The notes: generated by a model not told the origin, from the letters alone. Shown: positions 52,332 to 62,296, numbered from the stretch's first letter. The stretch is DNA of 64,000 bases from Chloroflexota bacterium (GCA_020845495.1 JADLFM010000243.1:62001-126000), one strand, 5' to 3'. A program made the numbers and translations.

Positions 52332-54566
52332 CTACGACTTGAAGAAGTACGTCGACGGGTGCACCGCACCGGGCGTCCGGCAGCGGGTCAGCCAGGCGTA
52401 TCGCTCCGGGACGTTCTCGAGCTTGTTACTGACGACCCGGAGGACCGGGGCGAAGCCGACCGTCCCGATGACCCACTGCTGATCGACGATGAGCTTCTTG
52501 AGCTCCTGACCGAGCTTGTTCCGCTCGGGCGTCTCCAACCCGGCCGCCTTCCGGAGCATGTCGTACGCCTTCAGGAGCTCCGGATCGTCGGGCTTCTTGC
52601 CCGCCGTGCCGCCCGAGGCGTACCAGGAGGCGTAGAGCGTGCCGCTGAACGGCTCGTTTGGTTCGGCCGGCATGTCGTGGCGGGGCCAGAGGAAGATGTC
52701 CGCGTTGCCACCGCCCCAGACGTACAACTGCTGCTCGTTGTTGGCGACCTTCCGGACCGACAGCGCCCGCTCAGTGTCCTTGACGTCGAGCTGGATGCCG
52801 ATCTTCTTCCACTGCTGCGCGACCATCTCCATCATCTGGGCGTACGGCAGGAAGGCAGCGGCAACGGTCGTCACTTCGACGCGTAGGCGCTGACCGTTGT
52901 CGGTGCGGACACGGAACCCTTCGGAATCCTTCTTGGTGAGGCCGATCTTGTCCAGGAGTTGATTGGACTGGCTGACGTCGAGCGTCGACCACTTCGTCCG
53001 CCACTCCGGGCCGGCGTTCTCGGGCGACGCGTCCTCGGACATCAACGAGCTCGGCGTCGCCATCCCAAGGAAGAACGCCTCGTTGAACTGATCGCGGTCG
53101 ATGCCCATCGAGAGCGCCCGCCGGAAGTCGACGTTGGTGAGCCACTTCCGGATCTCCGGATCGGCCTCGAAGCTCTGGTTGACGTGGATGGCGACGGCCG
53201 CCGCATCGGAAGACAGGTCCAGCCGGACCTTGTAGTTGCCCTTCTCCTGGTTCTCGAGGAAGATCGGCAGCTTCGCCACGTCCATGTGGCGGCCCATCTC
53301 GTCGAACTCGCCGGCGATGCCGCGCAGGTTCGCGACTTCCAGGTTCTCGGCGAGCGTCAGCTGAATCTTGTCGATATACGGAAGCTGGTTCCCCTCGGAG
53401 TCAACCCCGAAGTAGTATGGGTTGCGCTCGAGCGTCCAGACCGGCGTGTTGATCGGCTGGACCGTCTTCCAGGGGGTCAGGACCGGCACTTCCGGATTCA
53501 ACTGGTAGTTGTTCTTGAACTTCAGCAGTTGGATCCAGCCGTCGATGCCGGCGTCGCGGGCGATCTGAGTAGCCTTGTCTGCGCCAATGTACTTGGGATG
53601 GAACTGCTTCAGGTAGTGGGCCGGGGCGTAGAAGCCCATGAAGCCGCCCCACTGGCTACCGCCGAGGGCATGGCCGCCGCCGACCTGGGTGAACGCGGAG
53701 AGGATGTCGACGAACATGGGGTACGGCTCAGGGAACCGGGCCTCGACGGTCTGGTCGTCGACCTTGACGATCTCGCCGGGCTTGCCGTTGATCGTCATCT
53801 CGGCGGTGCCGACCGGCGTGATCTCCTTGTTCATGTAGAAATCTTCGTACCAGAACATGACGTCGTCGGCGGTGAACGGCTGGCCGTCCGACCACTTCAT
53901 GCCCTTGCGCAGCGACAGGCGGATCGTCTTACCGCCATCGCGCAACTCCCACGACTTCATGACCGCCGGAATGACCTTGTAGCCGGTGAAGTCGACGTGG
54001 AGCGGCTTCTCGGCACCCATGACCCGGTTGAAGTTCTCGCCATCGGCCGGTCCGGTGAAGGCCCGCCGCCACATGCCGCCGTACTTGCCGATCTCGTGGA
54101 GCGGCTTGACCACCAGCGGCTCTTCGGGGACGCGCTGCTCGACGGGTGGCAGCTTGCCAGCCTTGACCAGTTCTGCCAGCATCGGCGCTTCGGCGAGCTT
54201 AGCCGGGCGCTTCGCGTCGGGGAGGATCGTCGGTCCCTCGACCTTGCCGATCAGGTTCGCTCCGAGCTTCTCGCCCGGCTTGGGCGCCGCCTGAGCGGCC
54301 GGCTTGGCGGCTTCGGCTGGCTTGGCCGCGGCCGCTGCTGTCGGCTTCGCGGCTGGGGCGGTCGTCGCCGGGGCGGCTGGCTTGGCGGCTTCGGCTGGCT
54401 TCGTCTCGGCCGGTTTGGTGGCGGCCGGCTTCGACTCCGCCGGCTTCGACTCCGCCGGTTTGGTTGCTGGCGCCTGGGGGGCGCAAGCCGCGAGCAAGCT
54501 CACCCCGGCCACGCCGATACCCGCCCGCAAGAACGCCCGCCGCGAAACTCCACGCTCCGATGCCAT
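52332..54566 (-). CDS. Orphan family-5 ABC solute-binding lipoprotein, large
   Basis: This 744-residue binding protein has a Tat-type signal (SRRAFLRAGIGVAGVSLLAAC) with a lipobox. A low-complexity stalk (KPAESKPAE, KPAATKPAE and similar units, residues about 35-100) leads to a large SBP_bac_5 domain (WSDGQPFTADDVMFWYEDF; FRRALSMGIDRDQFNEAFF as landmarks). Its size matches the group that binds larger or glycosylated ligands. The ATG at 54566 has AGGAGG at slightly long spacing; a frame extension to 54638 is Arg-rich. No transporter gene adjoins it. Confidence 0.92.
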   Translation of the reverse strand: MASERGVSRRAFLRAGIGVAGVSLLAACAPQAPATKPAESKPAESKPAATKPAETKPAEAAKPAAPATTAPAAKPTAAAAAKPAEAAKPAAQAAPKPGEKLGANLIGKVEGPTILPDAKRPAKLAEAPMLAELVKAGKLPPVEQRVPEEPLVVKPLHEIGKYGGMWRRAFTGPADGENFNRVMGAEKPLHVDFTGYKVIPAVMKSWELRDGGKTIRLSLRKGMKWSDGQPFTADDVMFWYEDFYMNKEITPVGTAEMTINGKPGEIVKVDDQTVEARFPEPYPMFVDILSAFTQVGGGHALGGSQWGGFMGFYAPAHYLKQFHPKYIGADKATQIARDAGIDGWIQLLKFKNNYQLNPEVPVLTPWKTVQPINTPVWTLERNPYYFGVDSEGNQLPYIDKIQLTLAENLEVANLRGIAGEFDEMGRHMDVAKLPIFLENQEKGNYKVRLDLSSDAAAVAIHVNQSFEADPEIRKWLTNVDFRRALSMGIDRDQFNEAFFLGMATPSSLMSEDASPENAGPEWRTKWSTLDVSQSNQLLDKIGLTKKDSEGFRVRTDNGQRLRVEVTTVAAAFLPYAQMMEMVAQQWKKIGIQLDVKDTERALSVRKVANNEQQLYVWGGGNADIFLWPRHDMPAEPNEPFSGTLYASWYASGGTAGKKPDDPELLKAYDMLRKAAGLETPERNKLGQELKKLIVDQQWVIGTVGFAPVLRVVSNKLENVPERYAWLTRCRTPGAVHPSTYFFKS

Positions 54567-54845
54567 CTCGTCTACCCTCCTGGTAGCGCGCCGACGGCCT
54601 GCCCGGCCGCCAGACCACGAGCTCCATCGCCCGGTCACGTCGCCAGGGCGTTGGGTCCGTGTATCAGGAACTCGCCCGGCGCGTCAAGGATTGGGCGAGC
54701 TAGCGGGGCATCTTGCGGGCCCTGCGGGCACACGACGGGGCGCCGCGTGCCGGCTGAGTTGCCTACCATCGTCCCAACCGGTCCTCAACAGCGTCGCCGC
54801 TGCCAAGGGCGTATCGTGAGTGCTGGAAACGACGAAGGGGGTCGC

Positions 54846-55856
54846 ATGGGACGCTGGCCGAGGCTCGGGGTGAGCGTGCTGACAGCGGGCTACCTGGCGG
54901 GGCTGGCCGTCGCGCTGGCGGCGCTGGCGCTTGGGTCGGGCCACACTGGCTGGGGGGCGTTCCTCCGCGAGATCGTGCACCTGCTGTTCGTGCCCGTGCC
55001 AGTTCTCCTCGTTCTCGCCGGCCTGGTGCGGGCTCAGCGTACGTTTCTCGCGCTTCTGGTCCCGCTCGCCGTGTTCGCGGCAGGGTGCGGACCGCTGCTC
55101 GCTATTCGGACGCCCTCGGCCCCGACTGGCCCGAGCTTTCGTGTGATGACGTTCAACGTCGGAGCGGCCCGCGGGCTCGAATCACCCGAACGAGTGATCG
55201 AGACGGTCCGTGCAGCCCGCCCAGATGTCGCTGCCCTCGTCGAAGCACGGCGGGATACGCTCGCAACGCTCGGGCCGGCGCTCCGAGCGACGTATCCCTA
55301 TCAAGCCAGCAGCGCCCAGACCGCGATCATCAGCCGCTTTCCGCTCCTCGACGACCGCGACAATCCCCACCTCGCGGGTGCTCACGACGTCCTAACCGTC
55401 ACCATCGTGGTGGGCGACCGACCGGTTTCACTGACTGCCGTCCACCTCCGCCGGATCGACGGCTACACCGGCCTCGGGTCCGGCCCGCTGCCGCTCCTGC
55501 GGGCAATCCGCACCTTCTCCACAGCCGAGCGAGATGCTGCCGTGGACGCACTCATGTCGCAAGCCGACTCGGTGGACTACGCTCGGGTGATCGTCGGCGA
55601 CTTCAACATGACCCCAACGAGCCGAGCGTACGGCCTCATGACAGGAGCGATGCGGGACTCGTTCCGGGAGGCCGGCTGGGGTCTCGGCCACTCCTACCCC
55701 ACCACCCTTCGCTCGCTCCGATCCGGCCTATCGGTGCCGCTGCTGCGGATCGACTATGTCTTCCACTCGGACGCGTTGGTCGCCACGAGCGCCCGAGTCG
55801 GCCCAGGCGGCGGCTCCGATCACCTGCCGGTCGTGTCGGATCTCGCGTTCCGCTAG
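54846..55856 (+). CDS. Membrane-anchored endonuclease/exonuclease/phosphatase-family protein
   Basis: This 336-residue protein has three N-terminal membrane helices (LGVSVLTAGYLAGLAVALAALALG and two more to about residue 80). The external DNase-I-like domain has TFNVGAARG, the Glu in LVEARRD, GDFNMTPTS, RIDYVFHSD and SDHLPVVSD. The catalytic Asp/Asn/His set is complete. The layout resembles YafD-type proteins of unknown substrate; phospholipid or phosphodiester targets are possible. The ATG at 54846 has AAGGGGG upstream. Confidence 0.9.
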   Translation: MGRWPRLGVSVLTAGYLAGLAVALAALALGSGHTGWGAFLREIVHLLFVPVPVLLVLAGLVRAQRTFLALLVPLAVFAAGCGPLLAIRTPSAPTGPSFRVMTFNVGAARGLESPERVIETVRAARPDVAALVEARRDTLATLGPALRATYPYQASSAQTAIISRFPLLDDRDNPHLAGAHDVLTVTIVVGDRPVSLTAVHLRRIDGYTGLGSGPLPLLRAIRTFSTAERDAAVDALMSQADSVDYARVIVGDFNMTPTSRAYGLMTGAMRDSFREAGWGLGHSYPTTLRSLRSGLSVPLLRIDYVFHSDALVATSARVGPGGGSDHLPVVSDLAFR

Positions 55857-56212
55857 CCTGGACTGCGCATGAGGCCGGGCGGGCGCAGGTCTCGTTCGCC
55901 TCTCCCTCTGGGAGAGGTCGCGCGTAGCGCGGGTGAGGGCTCTTGGTGAGCGTACCCTCATCTCAGCCCGCCTCCCTGCCAGGCTACCCAGTACCCACAA
56001 GTCCAGGAGGGCCTTCCCCCGACGTTCCCGAACGCCTCGGCGAGGGTCTGCGTGGCAATCCGCACGTAGAGACCGGCTCTGACCAGGCCCGTTGTGGGGT
56101 CACAAGTGGTCTGGGGCGGTACATGAAGGCACTCGGTTGCCCATTCATGGCCGAAAAGGGGCGATGAAAACGTGGGTGGTGGGTAGCCCTGCTGACAGAA
56201 GGAGCGGATGCG
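55857..56212. other. 356-bp intergenic region with a repetitive hairpin
   Basis: No gene is seen. It contains the CCTCTCCC/GGGAGAGG hairpin at 55899-55917 followed by GCGCGTAGCGC, a wording common to repetitive extragenic elements. The rest holds nothing recognised. Confidence 0.5.
55899..55917. repeat. REP-like hairpin
   Basis: CCTCTCCC (55899-55906) pairs with GGGAGAGG (55910-55917) around three bases, in a larger GTCGCGCGTAGCGCGGGTGAGG context. It is similar in style to the strings at 36608-36653 and about 41048. Confidence 0.6.
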
Positions 56213-56938
56213 TTAGCCTGCGAGCGGCGGGACGCGTACGCCCCGCCCGTGGCGCTGGATGATCCGCGCCGGCACGCCAACCACGGTGACATGGGATGGC
56301 ACGTCGTCGATGACGACCGCGCCGGCGCCCACCACCGACCACTCGCCGATCCGGACGTTATCGATCACCGTCGCACTGGCCCCGATGAAGCAGCCCTCAC
56401 CCAGGGTGGCGGACCCGCAAATCGCAGCGCCCGGGTTCACGTTGACGAACGACGCGACGGCGGTATCGTGGGAGATCGAGCTCCCGACGTTCACGATACA
56501 GTGTTCGCCGATGGTGACGTGCGCGGTGACGATGGCACCGGGCGCGATGCAGGTGCCCACTCCGACGCTCACCGGGTCGCCAATCGTTGCCAGCGGATGC
56601 CGCATTGTCCAGGCTCGCAGGTTCTCGGCCCCAAGTCCCTCGACGCGCCGGACCAGCCGTGCCCGTACCCGATTGTCCCCGACGGCCGTCATGTACGAGA
56701 ACGCGACGTCTCGATGTGCTCTCAGGTAGTCACCCAGTTGCTCGACGCCGCCGAGCAGAGGTGCGCCCTCGTAGGTGTCGTCGAAGCGGTGGTCGTCGAC
56801 GAAGCCGCAGAGGATGATTGGCTCGCCCTCAGCCTGGAGGGTGCGAACGTAGGACGCCACTTCGCGGGCGTGGCCGCCGGCGCCGACGACGATCAGGGCG
56901 CGCGAGATGTTCTCGTCCATCACTCCCACCATCCTCAT
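56213..56938 (-). CDS. PglD/NeuD-like sugar O/N-acyltransferase
   Basis: This 241-residue trimeric left-handed beta-helix acyltransferase has an N-terminal Rossmann-like PglD domain (ALIVVGAGGHAREVASYV). Hexapeptide repeats run from about 110 to 215 (VGVGTCIAPGAIVTAHVTIGEHC landmark, GEGCFIGASATVIDNVRIGE), with the catalytic-type His in SSISHDTAV. It likely acetylates an amino sugar made by the DegT enzyme in the same cluster. The ATG at 56938 overlaps the epimerase stop (ATGA); an internal ATG at 56920 with GGGAG upstream is an alternative. Confidence 0.88.
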   Translation of the reverse strand: MRMVGVMDENISRALIVVGAGGHAREVASYVRTLQAEGEPIILCGFVDDHRFDDTYEGAPLLGGVEQLGDYLRAHRDVAFSYMTAVGDNRVRARLVRRVEGLGAENLRAWTMRHPLATIGDPVSVGVGTCIAPGAIVTAHVTIGEHCIVNVGSSISHDTAVASFVNVNPGAAICGSATLGEGCFIGASATVIDNVRIGEWSVVGAGAVVIDDVPSHVTVVGVPARIIQRHGRGVRVPPLAG

Positions 56939-57987
56939 GCCCAGGCGGGCATCCTCGCTGAGGTTATCGCGTCCGCCTGGCCGGCGCCCGCCCGGGGAGA
57001 CAACGCTGCGGACTGGGTACCCACTTCAAGTGCTGGGGCGTCCCGCTGGAGGATCGGCTCCAGATCGCGGATTCGCCCGCTCACGATCGCCTCGACCAGT
57101 TCTCTCGCTCCGTCCTCGACGCTGCTGCACGCCGCGAATCCCTCGGCGCGCAGCCGCCGTGTCGAGACACGGTAGTCACGGCGATCGAGATCCGAGGCGG
57201 CGCGATGGCGAACGATCAGCCCTGGCAGCAGGCGGCGGAACGTCGCGGCCAGATCGATGACTCGCAGATTCACGTGTGCGATGTTGTAGACTGCGTGGCG
57301 GAGCGCTGGCCGCTCGGCGACGTGAACGAACGCCTGCGCACAGTCACGGACGTGGAGCAGCGGCCGCCATTGGAGGCCGTCACCAAAAATGTTAATCTCG
57401 CCGGTGCGCGTGCCCTGAAGCGCGAAGATATTGGCCACCAGGTCGAAGCGCATCCGTGGCGAATACCCGAATAAGGTGCCGTTCCGTAGGATGGTGGGCC
57501 GCCAGGCATCGTCGGCAAGATCGAGCAGGGCGCGCTCGGCCGCGGCCTTGGAGGCGGCGTAGGTGGTGAGCGGCGCAAGCGCCCCGTCCTCGTCTTGCTC
57601 GCCGGCCGCCTCGCCGTATACCGAACAGGATGACGCAAACACGAAGCGCTGGCGGCGGGCACGGCTGAGCCGTGCAAGTTGGACGGTCGCGTCGACGTTG
57701 AGGCTCCAGGTCAGTTCAGGATTCACATCGGCCGATGGATCGTTCGAGATGGCCGCGAGGTGGATAACCGTCTCGCGATCGTCGAGCATCTCGGCGGCAA
57801 AGCGCCGATCCGCACCCAGGCGTCGGACGTCATCGCGAACCAGTTCGATTCGGCCGCGGAACGGACGCGCATGTTCGAGGCCGCCGTCACCGGAGTCCAG
57901 CACTCGGACATGGTGCCCGCGCCCGATGAGCTCGGGCACCAGCCGCGAGCCCACGTAGCCGGCGCCGCCAGTCAGCAGGATGCGCAT
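56935..57987 (-). CDS. NAD-dependent sugar epimerase/dehydratase (extended SDR)
   Basis: This 350-residue extended short-chain dehydrogenase has the Rossmann motif LLTGGAGYVGSRLVPELIGRG and the Ser in FASSCSVYGE. The YxxxK motif is in TTYAASKAAAER. WRPLLHVRDCAQAFV marks the nucleotide-sugar group. It acts on an NDP-sugar; the closest reaction cannot be fixed. A C-terminal Ala/Pro-rich tail of about 40 residues is atypical. It overlaps the acyltransferase start by four bases and follows DegT by 70 bp. Confidence 0.92.
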   Translation of the reverse strand: MRILLTGGAGYVGSRLVPELIGRGHHVRVLDSGDGGLEHARPFRGRIELVRDDVRRLGADRRFAAEMLDDRETVIHLAAISNDPSADVNPELTWSLNVDATVQLARLSRARRQRFVFASSCSVYGEAAGEQDEDGALAPLTTYAASKAAAERALLDLADDAWRPTILRNGTLFGYSPRMRFDLVANIFALQGTRTGEINIFGDGLQWRPLLHVRDCAQAFVHVAERPALRHAVYNIAHVNLRVIDLAATFRRLLPGLIVRHRAASDLDRRDYRVSTRRLRAEGFAACSSVEDGARELVEAIVSGRIRDLEPILQRDAPALEVGTQSAALSPRAGAGQADAITSARMPAWA

Positions 57988-58057
57988 CGGAGACCTCCCC
58001 TGCCTGGCCAGCCGGCTGGCCGGACCTCACGGTGTCGCCGGCGGGCGGCAGGCTGGC

Positions 58058-59242
58058 TTACCGGCATGCCAGCTCGGCCTCAGCGTCGGCCAGCGCTGCT
58101 ACCACGTAGTCCATTTCGTCTTCGCCGATCGAGGTGTAGAAGGGGAGCGTGATGACACGCTGGCTCAGGTGCTCTGTCCGGCAGAGCGGCCGGTCGGCAA
58201 GCCCCCTGAAGCTCGCCTGCTGGTGGACGGGCGGCGAGAAGTAGGCGCGCGTCTCGATGCCACGGGCGGCCAGAAACTCGATGACCCGGTCGCGGCAGCC
58301 TTCGAGCGCGGCGGGTACTACGACGGTGAAGTCCTTGAAGGTGTGCACGACCGTCGCCGGCCAGGGGGTGAGGCGAAACGACGTTGCCCGTTCGACGCGG
58401 TTGGCGTAGGCCCGCGCCTTCCGCTGGCGCTCCACGATGAGCGCTGGCAAGCGGCGGATAGTCGCCAGCCCGACGATTGCGTGAAACTCACTCATCTTGC
58501 CGTTGAGGCCGGGCCAGAAGGCGTTGTAGTCCGCCTCGATGCCGTAATTGCGCATCTTGCGGAGCCGCTGAATGAGCCCAAGATTGTGGCTTGCTACCAT
58601 CCCGCCCTCGACGCTGACCAGGGCCTTGGTGACGGAGAGCGAGAACACCTCGGCGCTCCCGAACATTCCTACCGGCCGGCCCTCGATTGACGAGCCAAAC
58701 GCGTGAGCGGCGTCGTAGACGATGGGAATCGGTCGGCCAGCCTGACGGGCGGCATCGCTCACGATCTGCTCGAGTGCATCTACCTGGCAGGGCAGCCCGA
58801 AGGTGTGGACAGGCACCACGGCCCCGACGTCGTCGTGCGTCGCCAGCAACATGGCGAGGTCGCCCGGGTCGAGCGTGAAGTCCTCGCCGATCTCGGCGAA
58901 TGTCGGAACCCCGCCGGCGTACCGAATCGCCTGGGCAGTCGCCATGAAGGTGAAGCTCGGAACGATGACCCGTTGTCCCGGCTTCAGGCCGAGTGCCTGG
59001 AGGGTGAACAGCAGCCCGAGCGTCCCCGACGAGACGGCAACCACGTGCGTGCCGAGCAGAGCGCTGGCGGCCTCCTCCAGCCGTCTCACGTAGGCGCCGA
59101 AATTGGTGACCTGACCGTTTTCGAGGATCTCCCGAATCGGCCCAGCGACCTCCTCGAACGAGGGCAGGTCTGGGCGGATGAGCGGCACCCGCTGGACCGC
59201 TGCCACAGTCCGGGTGCTGACGGAGACCTCGGCGGTCATCAT
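58058..59242 (-). CDS. DegT/DnrJ/EryC1-type sugar aminotransferase
   Basis: This 394-residue PLP-dependent enzyme transaminates NDP-keto-sugars. The PLP Lys is in SLSVTKALVSVEGG, and VIVPSFTFMATAQAI plus VYDAAHAFGSSI are typical. NYGIEADYNAFWPGLNGKMSEF marks the substrate loop. The ATG at 59242 has AAGGAG six bases upstream; ATG 59239 is adjacent. It lies between the FkbM methyltransferase and the epimerase and probably acts on the product of a ketosugar step encoded by the epimerase. Confidence 0.93.
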   Translation of the reverse strand: MMTAEVSVSTRTVAAVQRVPLIRPDLPSFEEVAGPIREILENGQVTNFGAYVRRLEEAASALLGTHVVAVSSGTLGLLFTLQALGLKPGQRVIVPSFTFMATAQAIRYAGGVPTFAEIGEDFTLDPGDLAMLLATHDDVGAVVPVHTFGLPCQVDALEQIVSDAARQAGRPIPIVYDAAHAFGSSIEGRPVGMFGSAEVFSLSVTKALVSVEGGMVASHNLGLIQRLRKMRNYGIEADYNAFWPGLNGKMSEFHAIVGLATIRRLPALIVERQRKARAYANRVERATSFRLTPWPATVVHTFKDFTVVVPAALEGCRDRVIEFLAARGIETRAYFSPPVHQQASFRGLADRPLCRTEHLSQRVITLPFYTSIGEDEMDYVVAALADAEAELACR

Positions 59243-59307
59243 GCCACTCTCCTTGTCGGGCCGATTCAGGGCGATCGGATGCGCGCGCGCCTCGAGCATG
59301 GAGGTCG

Positions 59308-60510
59308 TCAGCGCCGTGCTGCACGGGGGCGGGCGAAGAGGAAGGCCTTTTCGCCGTGGGCCGCGACGCACTCGAGGAAGAAGTCGTAGCCTGAAGTCAG
59401 CGCATCCAGATGGCGCGGGATCGTCACGAGATCACCCTCGTCATGGGAGAGCGCGACGACGAGCGTCGGCCGATGGCGCAGGATCGTCGCACGGGCGCCG
59501 ACGAGCGCTGCGAGCTCGAGCCCGTCGACGTCGAGCTTGATCGAGTCCACGCGGTCGAGCCCCATATCCGCAATGAGGTCGTCGATGGCGACCGTCGGAA
59601 CGTCCGCGACGAACGATCCCCAGGGGTCCATTCGCACTGGCGTTGGCGTGGCCGATGGCCCGTCCGGCTCGTAGCCGACCGTATCGCCGGAGCGATCGCT
59701 TACCGCCCGCTCGATGACGCTGATACGCTCGCGGAGGCGCGGGTTGAGCGCCAGGTTCTCTTCGATCAGGGCGCACTTGCTCGCGACGAGTTCCACGGCG
59801 TAGACCCGCCCGTTCGGTCCGACGAGATCGGCGAAGTAGAGTGCGGCGTCCCCCCAGCAGCTTCCGGCGTCGATGACGACGCCGCCCGGCTGGGCGCGCA
59901 CGGTCGTACTGCCGCGGACGTAGGCGTACTGTTCGAGCAGGAACGTGTCGAGGACGCGCCCTCGGTCGGCGTGAAGCTCGATCGGACCGTGCATGCCCGG
60001 GATGCGGTACCGATTGAAGTCTGGCCGCCACGGATGCTTTGTACGCTGGGCGAGCAACAGATCCTGGTCGACGCGCGCCTGCATCGACTGATACGAGGGA
60101 CGGGCGCCCGGTCGCGCCAGGTCAGTTCGTCCGACGATGCGGCAGCGGAGCAGATCGACGAGCACGCTGCGTGAATAGTCATCAGCCAGGCGGTCATGCA
60201 GCCACGCGAGCTGCTCGAGGTTGTCGACGGCGAATTGCCGATGCCGCTCCGTATCGACGGTGGATGCGTGCAGCGTGCCGATACCCAGGCTCGACACTAG
60301 CGGTCCGAGGGTGCCGGTGACTGCCTCACGCACCCGGCGGCCAAGCGCGCTGCCAGCGTGCGGAGGTTCGACAGGCCGACGACGCTGGTGGTTGTCGTCT
60401 CCGTTGAGGTCCGGGGCGAGCGCCGTCACGAGCGGATGCGGGGCGGCGTCGGGTGCGTCGGGAAACGGAGTAACCGGCAACTCGGGCATGGGGCTCGCCG
60501 CGCCGATCAT
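59308..60510 (-). CDS. FkbM-family methyltransferase
   Basis: This 400-residue SAM-dependent methyltransferase has VVIDAGSCWGDAALYFADLVGPNGRVYAVE (landmarks VIDAGSCWGD and GRVYAVE). ALIEENLALNPR, TVAIDDLIAD and the FkbM-specific SIKLDVDGLELAALVGA follow. An extra N-terminal domain of about 150 residues (HASTVDTERHRQFAVDNLEQ) may bind the acceptor. FkbM enzymes O-methylate sugars or lipids. The ATG at 60510 has AGGAG upstream. It sits between GT2 and DegT in the glycan cluster. Confidence 0.92.
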   Translation of the reverse strand: MIGAASPMPELPVTPFPDAPDAAPHPLVTALAPDLNGDDNHQRRRPVEPPHAGSALGRRVREAVTGTLGPLVSSLGIGTLHASTVDTERHRQFAVDNLEQLAWLHDRLADDYSRSVLVDLLRCRIVGRTDLARPGARPSYQSMQARVDQDLLLAQRTKHPWRPDFNRYRIPGMHGPIELHADRGRVLDTFLLEQYAYVRGSTTVRAQPGGVVIDAGSCWGDAALYFADLVGPNGRVYAVELVASKCALIEENLALNPRLRERISVIERAVSDRSGDTVGYEPDGPSATPTPVRMDPWGSFVADVPTVAIDDLIADMGLDRVDSIKLDVDGLELAALVGARATILRHRPTLVVALSHDEGDLVTIPRHLDALTSGYDFFLECVAAHGEKAFLFARPRAARR

Positions 60511-60793
60511 CGGATTACTCCTGTCGCTGGTGTCGTAAGGCTGCGCGAGACGTTACGGTTTGCGAAGGTCTGACAAGACCAGAGATGCCACGGCCCCGCG
60601 GCCAAAACGGCAACGAATCTGCTCGACTTCGTAGTGTGACTGCCCAGGAGTGTAGGGGCGCGAGAACGATGTCCCTGTGAAACAGCCGTTGAATGTCGGT
60701 TGACAAGGCCGCAGTTCGCCGGCAGCGTGGGCAGGGAGGTGCTCGAGACGGATGTTGGCGGCAGAGACGGGCAAGGAGGCCGCCTGGCAGACG

Positions 60794-61891
60794 TCAGGAG
60801 TGCGATCGGGCTGGCTGAACCGCGCGGCGCACCGAGCCGCCGTCGGGTAGGCGCAGCAGGACGTTGACGCGCGACAGGGCCGGAGCCCGCGAATACTCGA
60901 CGGCCCGAATCGTCTGGGGGCGCACTGGCCGGCGCGACCGCGCGATCCTCGGCAGCGCCCGGAATGCATGGTACACGGCCCGCGCGTAGCAGTTCGGGCC
61001 GTCACCGCAGCCCACGACGACGGCCCAGACGGCGCATTTCAGTACCGTTCGCCAGACCGCCAGCCCGAGCGGGTAATACTTCCAGATCGTCCAGAGCTCG
61101 TTCCGGAGCTTGAAGTACATCCGGTGCTCGTCAGGGAGCTCCTGGCGGTAGCCGGGTCGGTGGCGGCGGCCGCCCGGCTGGCGTTCGGCAGCATCGGCCG
61201 CGAAGAGGCCGCGCCCGACTCGGCCTGACCGCAGGAACGTCACGTCCGGGAGGTACATGATGTCGTAGCCGGCGTCGACGAGCCGAATGGCGAGGTCACG
61301 GCCCTCCGACACGCCGACGTACTCCTCGGGGAAGCCGCCGACGGCTCGGACGGCCGCGCGGCGTAGCGCGCACATCCCTTCGCAGATCGTCCAGGGCGTC
61401 GAGAACTCGCGTCGGCTGTACCGAGCGCGGTCGTGGCCGTACCAGTCCCACCACCAGTCCTCTGAGCGGTCGGCGTCGTCGACCATCCGCCCGTGGACGG
61501 CGGCCAGGTTCGGGGACGACTGGAAGCGTGCGACGATCGCCTCGATGGCGCCCCGGCCGAGCCGGACGCCATCGTCGAGCCAGATAACGATGTTGCCTCG
61601 GGCCTCGGCCAGCGCGAGGTTCAACCCGGCGCACTCGCCTTGATGTGGCGGTAGCTGCAAGATACGCGCTTCGGGGAACGCGGCCTCGACGGATGCCCAG
61701 TCTTCAGCCCACGATCCATCGTCGCTCGATCCGTCGCCGACGACTAGCACCTCGAGGCCGGAATCGTGAGAGCGGCGCAGGTCGGCCAGCGCCGCGTGGA
61801 CGTTCTGGGCGTGGCCCCAGTTCACCAACGCAAGTGTGACACCGACGGTGGATGGCGCCGGTACCGGTGGTGCATCGTGGAGTACCTGCAT
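60794..61891 (-). CDS. GT2-family glycosyltransferase
   Basis: This 365-residue GT-A inverting glycosyltransferase has VTLALVNWGHAQNVHAALADL, the nucleotide-binding VLVVGDGSSDDGSWAEDW and the metal motif WLDDGVRLG (DDG in place of DxD). FSTPWTICEGMCALRRAAVRAVGGFPEEY (landmarks) forms the acceptor loop. The C-terminus has a hydrophobic helix pair (AVWRTVLKCAVWAVVVGCG), suggesting membrane attachment. It is the first gene of the minus-strand glycan cluster; the acceptor is unknown. Confidence 0.93.
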   Translation of the reverse strand: MQVLHDAPPVPAPSTVGVTLALVNWGHAQNVHAALADLRRSHDSGLEVLVVGDGSSDDGSWAEDWASVEAAFPEARILQLPPHQGECAGLNLALAEARGNIVIWLDDGVRLGRGAIEAIVARFQSSPNLAAVHGRMVDDADRSEDWWWDWYGHDRARYSRREFSTPWTICEGMCALRRAAVRAVGGFPEEYVGVSEGRDLAIRLVDAGYDIMYLPDVTFLRSGRVGRGLFAADAAERQPGGRRHRPGYRQELPDEHRMYFKLRNELWTIWKYYPLGLAVWRTVLKCAVWAVVVGCGDGPNCYARAVYHAFRALPRIARSRRPVRPQTIRAVEYSRAPALSRVNVLLRLPDGGSVRRAVQPARSHS

Positions 61892-62296
61892 GCCCGGGAC
61901 GCCTCCCGCGAAGTTCTCGCCGAGTCCGGTCGTAGGCAGTCACGACGCCGGCCTCGACGTCAGTGTCGGGTGTGCCGATGCAGTCGCCGTCAACGACCGA
62001 TTGAGCGCCAGTTGCCGTTGTGGGCCGTTGCCGGCTCGGCAGCATTGGCGGGGTACCAGTGGCCCGTTGTCTGCCGCCCCTGGGGCTACCGGCACGACCG
62101 CGTGTGTCATTTCGAGGCCATCGGTCTGTACCGCTTCAACGTGACCCCGACCGGCGCGCCGTGGCGCGGCAGCAGAGCGCCTGTCTGTGCGACTGGCGCG
62201 TTCTTGACGCGCACTCATGGCACGTCGCATTGTTGACGCAGGGTCGCCGACCGGCTAGTCTGCTTCTCAGGAACGCATCGGCGTGGAGAGAGGGCC
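61892..62296. other. 405-bp divergent intergenic region
   Basis: This stretch lies between the GT2 gene (minus) and the cyclase/NB-ARC regulator (plus). No gene, strong hairpin or tandem repeat was recognised; it should hold both promoters. Confidence 0.4.

Noticed and set aside
52959..55856. A 965-codon plus-strand open frame spanning the reverse of the solute-binding protein gene
   Set aside because: Its first 600-odd codons are the antisense of a clear SBP_bac_5 gene and show no family motif. High GC content leaves long open shadow frames. Only the C-terminal EEP domain from 54846 is real.
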